11,520 nucleotides of DNA from positions 1-11,520 of the forward strand of contig CAIQJD010001011.1 in NCBI GenBank assembly GCA_903872005.1, given 5' to 3'. The notes beneath the pieces were generated by a model. That model was given only the letters and a program-made list of their open reading frames with translations. It was not told the DNA's origin and made no database searches. The position numbers and the translations under genes were made by a program. This document shows, piece by piece, positions 7,360 to 11,520 of this stretch; position 1 is the first letter of the stretch; each line of letters opens with the position of its first letter. The DNA comes from an uncultured bacterium. Lineage in GTDB: Bacteria; Chloroflexota; Anaerolineae; JACIWP01.

Positions 7360-7368
7360 GAAGCGCAA
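7360..7368 (+). promoter_or_regulatory. candidate Ada box upstream of ada
   Basis: GAAGCGCAA matches the E. coli Ada box AAAGCGCA at seven of eight bases, and the run AAGCGCAAGATT at 7361-7372 is the same as the E. coli ada operator as I remember it. It lies about 44-52 bases before the start of transcription predicted from the -10 at 7400-7405, close to where Ada binds in E. coli. The AAT half-element of the E. coli site is not present at the matching distance. Inference from one short match. Confidence 0.45.
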
Positions 7369-7395
7369 GATTCCGATAGCCGGCGCGGCCGGCCG

Positions 7396-7407
7396 CGAGT
7401 ATACTCG
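7396..7407. promoter_or_regulatory. palindrome CGAGTATACTCG containing a probable -10 box of ada
   Basis: This 12-base perfect palindrome includes TATACT at 7400-7405, a good -10 hexamer for the plus strand. No acceptable -35 is found 16-18 bases upstream, which would fit a promoter that needs an activator such as methylated Ada. A one-mismatch copy of the palindrome lies at 6792-6803 over the -10 of the GT87-like gene. It may be a regulator site, or only two similar -10 boxes. Confidence 0.45.
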
Positions 7408-7450
7408 ATTCATGCAGGACGCAAAATGAGCAGTGGAATGAGAAGCCGAT

Positions 7451-7455
7451 GGAGG
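7451..7455 (+). promoter_or_regulatory. ribosome binding site deciding the ada start
   Basis: GGAGG lies 5 bases before the ATG at 7461. The alternative ATG at 7449 overlaps this site and has only a weak GAGAAG just upstream of it. Confidence 0.7.
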
Positions 7456-7460
7456 CGCGC

Positions 7461-8531
7461 ATGCATCAAGAGGAATACTGGCAGGCCGTACTGGATCGCG
7501 ACGGGCGCTTTGACGGCCAATTTGTCTACGCCGTACACTCGACCGGCATCTACTGCCGGCCGACCTGTCCCTCGCGCCGGCCGCGCCGCGCCGGCGTGAC
7601 CTTCTTCCCCGACGCCGTAGCCGCCGCAGCGGCCGGCTATCGCCCCTGCCGGCGCTGTCAGCCCGACCAGCCAACGCCGGCCGAGCCGCACCTGGCCCTG
7701 ATCCAGCAAGTCTGCGCCTATCTGGAAGAACCCCATGACCGGCCGCCCACCCTGCACGACCTGGCAGAACGCTTTGGCCTGAGCGCCTATCACCTGCAGC
7801 GCACGTTCAAGCGCATCGTCGGCGTGACGCCACGCCAGTACGCCGCCGAGCGCCGGCTGGGGCGCTTCCAGGGCGAGCTGCGTCAGGGCCGGCGCGTGAC
7901 CGATGCGGTGTACGCGGCCGGCTTCGCGACCAGCAGCGTCGCCTACGCGGACGCGACGGCGCGCCTCGGCATGCCGCCGGCGCGCTATCGCAGCGGCGCG
8001 CCGGCCACCCGCATCGTCTATGCCATCGCGCCCTGCGCGTTGGGCTGGCTGCTGGCCGCGGCCACCGCACAGGGCCTGTGCGCCGTGCGGCTGGGAGATT
8101 CGGCCGCGGCGCTGGAGCGCGAGCTGGCCGGCGAATTCCCGGCCGCCGAGCTGCGTCGCGACGCAGCGGAATTGAGCGCCTGGCTGGAAACCCTGTTGGC
8201 CTACCTGGACGGCCGGCCGGCGCGCCTCGACCTGCCCCTGGATATCCGCGCCACGGCTTTCCAGCGGCGCGTCTGGGAGGCGCTGCGCGCCATCCCGGCC
8301 GGCGAGACCCGCTCTTATGCCGACATCGCTGCGGCCATCGGGCAGCCGAGGGCGGCGCGCGCCGTCGCCCACGCGGTGGCCGCCAATCCGGCGGCGCTGG
8401 TCATCCCCTGCCACCGCGTGATCCGCGCCGATGGCGACGCCGGCGGCTATCGCTGGGGTCAAGCCCGCAAAGAAGCGCTTCTGGCGCAAGAGGCCGAGAC
8501 GGCCGCGCGGGACGCGGCGCCGGCTACCTAG
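7461..8531 (+). CDS. ada: Ada: bifunctional DNA alkylation repair protein and transcription regulator
   Basis: A 356-residue complete Ada protein. It removes methyl groups from DNA phosphotriesters through a zinc-bound cysteine and from O6-methylguanine through a second cysteine; phosphotriester methylation turns it into an activator of repair genes. The N-terminal zinc domain has YCRPTC and CRRCQP (Cys32, Cys36, Cys63, Cys66), with Cys32 as the expected methyl acceptor. The AraC-type helix-turn-helix covers about 80-175 (TLHDLAERFGLSAYHLQRTF, then GVTPRQY). The C-terminal methyltransferase has FQRRVWEALRAIPAGETRSY and the active-site PCHRV with Cys317. All key residues are present. I prefer the ATG at 7461, because GGAGG at 7451-7455 is 5 bases upstream; an in-frame ATG at 7449 would add four residues. 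The N-terminus then aligns well with E. coli Ada. Identification is firm; regulatory partners are not in the window. Confidence 0.95.
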   Translation: MHQEEYWQAVLDRDGRFDGQFVYAVHSTGIYCRPTCPSRRPRRAGVTFFPDAVAAAAAGYRPCRRCQPDQPTPAEPHLALIQQVCAYLEEPHDRPPTLHDLAERFGLSAYHLQRTFKRIVGVTPRQYAAERRLGRFQGELRQGRRVTDAVYAAGFATSSVAYADATARLGMPPARYRSGAPATRIVYAIAPCALGWLLAAATAQGLCAVRLGDSAAALERELAGEFPAAELRRDAAELSAWLETLLAYLDGRPARLDLPLDIRATAFQRRVWEALRAIPAGETRSYADIAAAIGQPRAARAVAHAVAANPAALVIPCHRVIRADGDAGGYRWGQARKEALLAQEAETAARDAAPAT

Positions 8532-8541
8532 CAACGCAGAC

Positions 8542-8574
8542 GGGGGCTGGCGGATTCCCCATCCACCAGCCCCC
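8542..8574. terminator. strong hairpin between convergent genes, probable terminator without a U-tract
   Basis: GGGGGCTGG at 8542-8550 pairs perfectly with CCAGCCCCC at 8566-8574. After one mismatch, four more pairs close a five-base loop (8556-8560). It starts 10 bases after the ada stop and lies 28 bases beyond the stop of the opposing membrane protein gene, so it could end transcription from both sides. No run of T follows on either strand, so it is not a classical intrinsic terminator. Confidence 0.6.
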
Positions 8575-8602
8575 GCGCGCATTCATGTCCTCTACCCCGA
8601 CG

Positions 8603-9655
8603 CTACGCCGGCAGCGCGCCGCCGGCCGGGCGCGGCTCCGTGGGCAGGCTGCTGCCCCAAATGATCAGGCCCAGGGCCATGGCGGCCGGCGCGCCGCCGG
8701 CCAGCATGAACCCGTTGGAGACGGCCCGCAAGACCACGCTGCTCAGCTCAAACAAGACTTGCCGCACGGCGGCCGGGTCGCCCAGCCCGACGAACTGGGC
8801 CTGCTCCAGCCCGAAGCGCGTCCAGTTCAGGGCGAAGCTCCCGCTGATCAACAGGCCGACCAGGAAGATGACGAGCGCCGGCACGAAGAGCGACCAGCCC
8901 AGCCATTGCAGGCGCTCTCGCTCATTGTAGCCGGCCAGAAAGCCGGCCAACAGCCAGATGCCCAGAGTCAACAGCGCCAGGACGACGATGGAGAAGATGA
9001 CAGCGGCGCGCGCGCTGGGCAAAAAGGCCAGCCAGAGACCATCATGGCCTATCTCCGCGCGCAGGTCCACCTCGCCGTCGCCCAGCGGCACGCGGTCGGG
9101 CAGGGTCTCGGCATAGGCCGGCAGCGCCGCCGCGATCTGCCGGCTCAGCTCGGCGACGGACAGTTCGGCCGGCCGACACGAGGGCAATGTGGCGCCGGGC
9201 GCGAGGGGATTCGCGCCGGCCGCACAGACGGGCAAGGCTTCGGCCAGGGCGGCGGCCACGCGCGGGCCAGCCTCGCCGGCCAAAGCCGCCCGGATGGGCG
9301 CCATATCCACATCGAGGGTCAGGGTATAGTCGCGCCCATCCACCATATCGAAGGCGTCGTTGACCATCCGGCGGGCCTGGTCGCTCATGTATTGGGGCGT
9401 GACGACCTCGCGCAGCGCGCGATCTAACGCGGTGGCCGGCAAGTGCTGTCCCTGGAAGAAGACCTCTTCATCCCCAAAATGGATGCTGGCGCTCTCATCG
9501 GCCAGGGCCATCTCATAGAGGCGCGGGTCGCCGACCAGTTGCAGGTAGAAATCGCGATTCATCGCCCAGGCGTTGACGCCGATGACCGTGATGGTCGTGA
9601 AGGTCATGGGCGCGCCCAGGAAGATGATCAACAACAACGCTAAGAACTTACGCAT
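8603..9655 (-). CDS. unrecognised four-helix membrane protein with extracytoplasmic domain
   Basis: A 350-residue protein that I do not recognise beyond general resemblance to uncharacterised membrane proteins of Chloroflexota. The ATG at 9655 has GGAGGT at 9669-9664 with 8-base spacing. An N-terminal helix (about 5-29, LALLLIIFLGAPMTFTTITV) is followed by a roughly 185-residue soluble domain that probably lies outside the membrane. It contains the segment FYLQLVGDPRLYEMAL, a lone cysteine pair at 144 and 160 that could form a disulfide, and acidic stretches. Three more helices follow at about 215-243, 253-275 and 307-334, then a short Pro/Gly tail. No catalytic motif is visible. It faces the histidine kinase gene across a 159-base divergent gap, so a role in signal perception or envelope homeostasis for that kinase is possible, but this rests only on position. 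Confidence 0.8.
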   Translation of the reverse strand: MRKFLALLLIIFLGAPMTFTTITVIGVNAWAMNRDFYLQLVGDPRLYEMALADESASIHFGDEEVFFQGQHLPATALDRALREVVTPQYMSDQARRMVNDAFDMVDGRDYTLTLDVDMAPIRAALAGEAGPRVAAALAEALPVCAAGANPLAPGATLPSCRPAELSVAELSRQIAAALPAYAETLPDRVPLGDGEVDLRAEIGHDGLWLAFLPSARAAVIFSIVVLALLTLGIWLLAGFLAGYNERERLQWLGWSLFVPALVIFLVGLLISGSFALNWTRFGLEQAQFVGLGDPAAVRQVLFELSSVVLRAVSNGFMLAGGAPAAMALGLIIWGSSLPTEPRPAGGALPA

Positions 9656-9748
9656 GACAGGGTACCTCCGACTATCGTGATGACTCCACACGGTGCTACC
9701 CTAGATTACGGGCGAACTCGCTACGGGTCGCGCGCCGGCGCATTGGGA

Positions 9749-9777
9749 TTGTCGCCCATCGGCCGGCGTGCTATAAT
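9749..9777 (+). promoter_or_regulatory. promoter of the histidine kinase gene
   Basis: TTGTCG at 9749-9754 (four of six bases of the -35 consensus) and a perfect TATAAT at 9772-9777 are 17 bases apart, with the TG of an extended -10 at 9769-9770. Transcription should start near 9784, giving a leader of about 30 bases before the ATG at 9815. Confidence 0.8.
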
Positions 9778-9814
9778 CCGGCGCGTCCAGCCGGCCGCTA
9801 CAGGAGATGCTCGC

Positions 9815-11410
9815 ATGTCATCCTATTTCCTGGGTCAACGCGATTACCTGCTCGCCATCAGCCGAGCGATGACCTCCAATCTCGATCTTCCGTCGCTGCT
9901 GCGCCTGATTCTGGAAAGCGCCGCCGAGCTGCTGGGGGCGCGCGCCGCTCTGATCGCCGTACATGAATCTGATGGCAAGTTCCAGATTTCGGCCAGCTTC
10001 GGCGTGCCGGCCGCCATGCTCAAGCTCTTCACGCCCCTGCTGGAGAACCTGCCCCGCTACGCCGGCCCTTCGGCCCTGGCCGGCTGGCAGATTCCCGACC
10101 TGTACGCGCGCCTGGGCCACGTCAGCCAGGCCATCGGCATCCCCCTGACGCAAGTCATCGCCCTGCCGCTCCTCATCGCCGACCAGATCATCGGCGTGCT
10201 GTATATGTTCCGCGTCACCGGCGCGGCCTTTTCGTCCAATGACCAGCAAGTCCTGAGCAGCTTCGCCAATCAGGCGGCCATTGCCATCCGCAACGCCCGG
10301 CTCTACCGTGAGGTCGTCGCCGAAAAGAGCCGGCTCGACGCCATCATTGAGAATTCGGCTGACGGCATCATGATCCTCGACCGCGACTGCCGCATTCAAG
10401 TCTTCAATCGCGCCCTCTCGCGCATGACTGGCTGGCGCGCCGCCGAAGCCATCGGCCAGAATTGCGCCGCCGTCCTCCGGCTGCAGGGGCCGCAAGGCGT
10501 GAATCTGTGCGGCGAACACTGCCCCATCGTGGAAAACTACGCGCAAATGACCGCCGGCCAGGCCGAGCCGCCGGCGCAGCACTACGTGGAAGGCGACATC
10601 GAACGCCCCGATGGCAGCCGCATCTCGGCCGGCGTCAGCCATTCCCTGCTCTACGACGAGCAGCGCCGGCTCGTCAACATCATCGTCAACGTCCACGACA
10701 TCACCCGCTTCCGCGAGGCCGAGGAGCTGAAGTCCACCTTCATCTCGGTCGTCTCCCACGAGTTGAAGACGCCGGTCACGTTGATTAAGGGCTACGCCAG
10801 CACCCTGCGCCGCGAAGATGCGACCTGGGATCAGGAGACGGTGCGCGAGGGGCTGAAGATCATTGAGCAAGAGAGCGACCGGCTGGATCGTCTCATCAAC
10901 GACCTGCTGGATGCCTCGCGCATTGAAGCCGGCGGCCTCAAACTGGAGCCGGCCGACCTCTCTCTGCCCCGCTTGATCGCCAAGACGGTGGAAAAGTTCC
11001 GCACGCAGACAACGGCGCACCATTTCGAGACCCAATTCCCGCCCAATTTTCCGCTGGTCTTCGCCGACGAGGAGCGCATCAACCAGGTCCTGTATAACCT
11101 GCTCGCCAACGCCATCAAATACTCGCCGCGCGGCGGGACGATCCGCATCGGCGGCGAAGCGCGCGCCAACGATGTGTTAGTGTGGGTCGCGGACGAAGGC
11201 ATCGGCATCCCGGTGGAAGAGCAGGCGCGCTTGTTCCAACGCTTCTACCGGGTGGATTCCGGCTTGCGCCGGCGCACCCAGGGCGCCGGCCTGGGCCTCT
11301 ACCTCTCGCGCGCCATCGTCGAGGCGCACGGCGGCCGCATTTGGGTCGAAAGCCAGAGCGGGCAAGGCGCGGTCTTCTATTTCACGCTGCCGCTGCCGGC
11401 CGGCGCGTGA
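9815..11410 (+). CDS. soluble GAF-PAS sensor histidine kinase
   Basis: A 531-residue sensor kinase that autophosphorylates on histidine and passes the phosphate to a response regulator. Domains in order: GAF at about 10-163; a short helical linker; PAS at about 175-299; HisKA with SVVSHELKTPVTL and the phospho-acceptor His315; and HATPase with NLLANAIKYSP (Asn428, Asn432), DEGIGIP (Asp461), an RLFQRFYR F-box and GAGLGLYL, ending in VFYFTLPLP. No transmembrane segment or signal peptide is visible, so it senses in the cytosol. The PAS region carries four cysteines (192, 217, 232, 236), the last two as LCGEHCP, which could bind a metal or iron-sulfur cluster or act as a redox switch. The start at 9815 has AGGAG at 9802-9806; the longer in-frame ATG at 9677 lies upstream of the promoter and is rejected. 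No response regulator is in the window. The kinase call is firm; signal and partner are unknown. Confidence 0.93.
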   Translation: MSSYFLGQRDYLLAISRAMTSNLDLPSLLRLILESAAELLGARAALIAVHESDGKFQISASFGVPAAMLKLFTPLLENLPRYAGPSALAGWQIPDLYARLGHVSQAIGIPLTQVIALPLLIADQIIGVLYMFRVTGAAFSSNDQQVLSSFANQAAIAIRNARLYREVVAEKSRLDAIIENSADGIMILDRDCRIQVFNRALSRMTGWRAAEAIGQNCAAVLRLQGPQGVNLCGEHCPIVENYAQMTAGQAEPPAQHYVEGDIERPDGSRISAGVSHSLLYDEQRRLVNIIVNVHDITRFREAEELKSTFISVVSHELKTPVTLIKGYASTLRREDATWDQETVREGLKIIEQESDRLDRLINDLLDASRIEAGGLKLEPADLSLPRLIAKTVEKFRTQTTAHHFETQFPPNFPLVFADEERINQVLYNLLANAIKYSPRGGTIRIGGEARANDVLVWVADEGIGIPVEEQARLFQRFYRVDSGLRRRTQGAGLGLYLSRAIVEAHGGRIWVESQSGQGAVFYFTLPLPAGA

Positions 11411-11473
11411 GCTTTTCGGGCGTATCCTTTGTCCTCTTCATGCGACTGAGATGTTAGAAATCGCCCACCGCAG

Positions 11474-11491
11474 CCGCTACATATATAGCGG
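11474..11491. repeat. short inverted repeat downstream of the kinase gene
   Basis: CCGCTA at 11474-11479 and TAGCGG at 11486-11491 form perfect 6-base arms around CATATA. It lies 64 bases after the kinase stop in a stretch with no supported gene (11411-11520), which then turns purine-rich (ggaggcggaaagaggaggaa). It may be an operator or a weak hairpin; there is no T-tract. Confidence 0.3.
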
Positions 11492-11520
11492 GACAGGAGG
11501 CGGAAAGAGGAGGAAGAGGC

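Noticed and set aside
8078..9427. 449-codon open frame on the plus strand running from inside ada through the opposing membrane protein gene
   Set aside because: Its first part reads ada in another frame and its second part is antisense to a gene with good binding site and membrane helices.
9656..9748. Promoter for the minus-strand membrane protein gene
   Set aside because: Candidate hexamers such as TAATCT or GATAGT with their upstream partners match the consensus at only three or four positions; none stands out.
9818..11035. 405-codon open frame on the minus strand opposite the kinase
   Set aside because: Antisense shadow of the GAF, PAS and HisKA domains, without its own family motifs.
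11451..11520. Start of a new gene at the ATG at 11451, open to the window end
   Set aside because: Only 23 codons are visible, the upstream sequence lacks a binding site, and the residues look like composition-driven Arg/Gly/Lys.

Overview
This is a GC-rich bacterial chromosome segment (GC roughly two-thirds by eye) with ordinary, closely packed genes and no sign of phage, transposon, CRISPR or plasmid functions. The best guess for the host is a Chloroflexota bacterium of the Anaerolineae/Caldilineae type. The grounds are a long Thr-Pro-Thr (TPT) linker in an exported deacetylase, a GT87-like membrane protein of the kind common there, a TldD/TldE pair, a full-length RqcH, and the striking density of the palindrome GCCGGC. 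This placement is inference; no rRNA or marker gene is in the window.

Left block, plus strand (1-2480): the C-terminal part of tldD, then tldE (pmbA), then a PaaI-type hotdog thioesterase. They are closely spaced with good ribosome binding sites and look like one operon. TldD and TldE form a metalloprotease that trims peptides.

Middle block, minus strand (6786 down to 2468): a GT87-like multispanning glycosyltransferase, a membrane-anchored polysaccharide deacetylase with a TPT-rich linker, and an RqcH/NFACT ribosome-rescue protein. Gaps are 16 and 7 bases, so the three are probably cotranscribed. The 3' end of rqcH overlaps the 3' end of the thioesterase gene tail to tail by 13 bases. A short divergent promoter region (6787-6890) separates this block from the next. 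It holds an almost ideal sigma-70 promoter on the plus strand and a -10 box on the minus strand so close to the GTG start that the mRNA may be leaderless.

Right-centre block, plus strand (6891-8531): a small cysteine phosphatase-like protein with a short CX4R loop, and a complete three-part Ada protein (alkyl-phosphotriester methyl acceptor, AraC-type DNA-binding domain, O6-alkylguanine-DNA methyltransferase). The ada upstream region carries a candidate Ada box ahead of a -10 element that lacks a good -35, as expected for an autoactivated promoter. A strong hairpin lies in the convergent gap after ada.

Right block: an unrecognised four-helix membrane protein on the minus strand (9655 down to 8603), divergent from a soluble GAF-PAS histidine kinase (9815-11410). 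The kinase has a clear promoter and a four-cysteine cluster in its PAS region. The last 110 bases hold no gene I can support.

I found no clearly new multi-gene system. The items most worth a second look are the GCCGGC over-representation, the candidate Ada box, the cysteine cluster of the kinase, the unknown membrane protein paired with that kinase, and the odd operon partners of rqcH.
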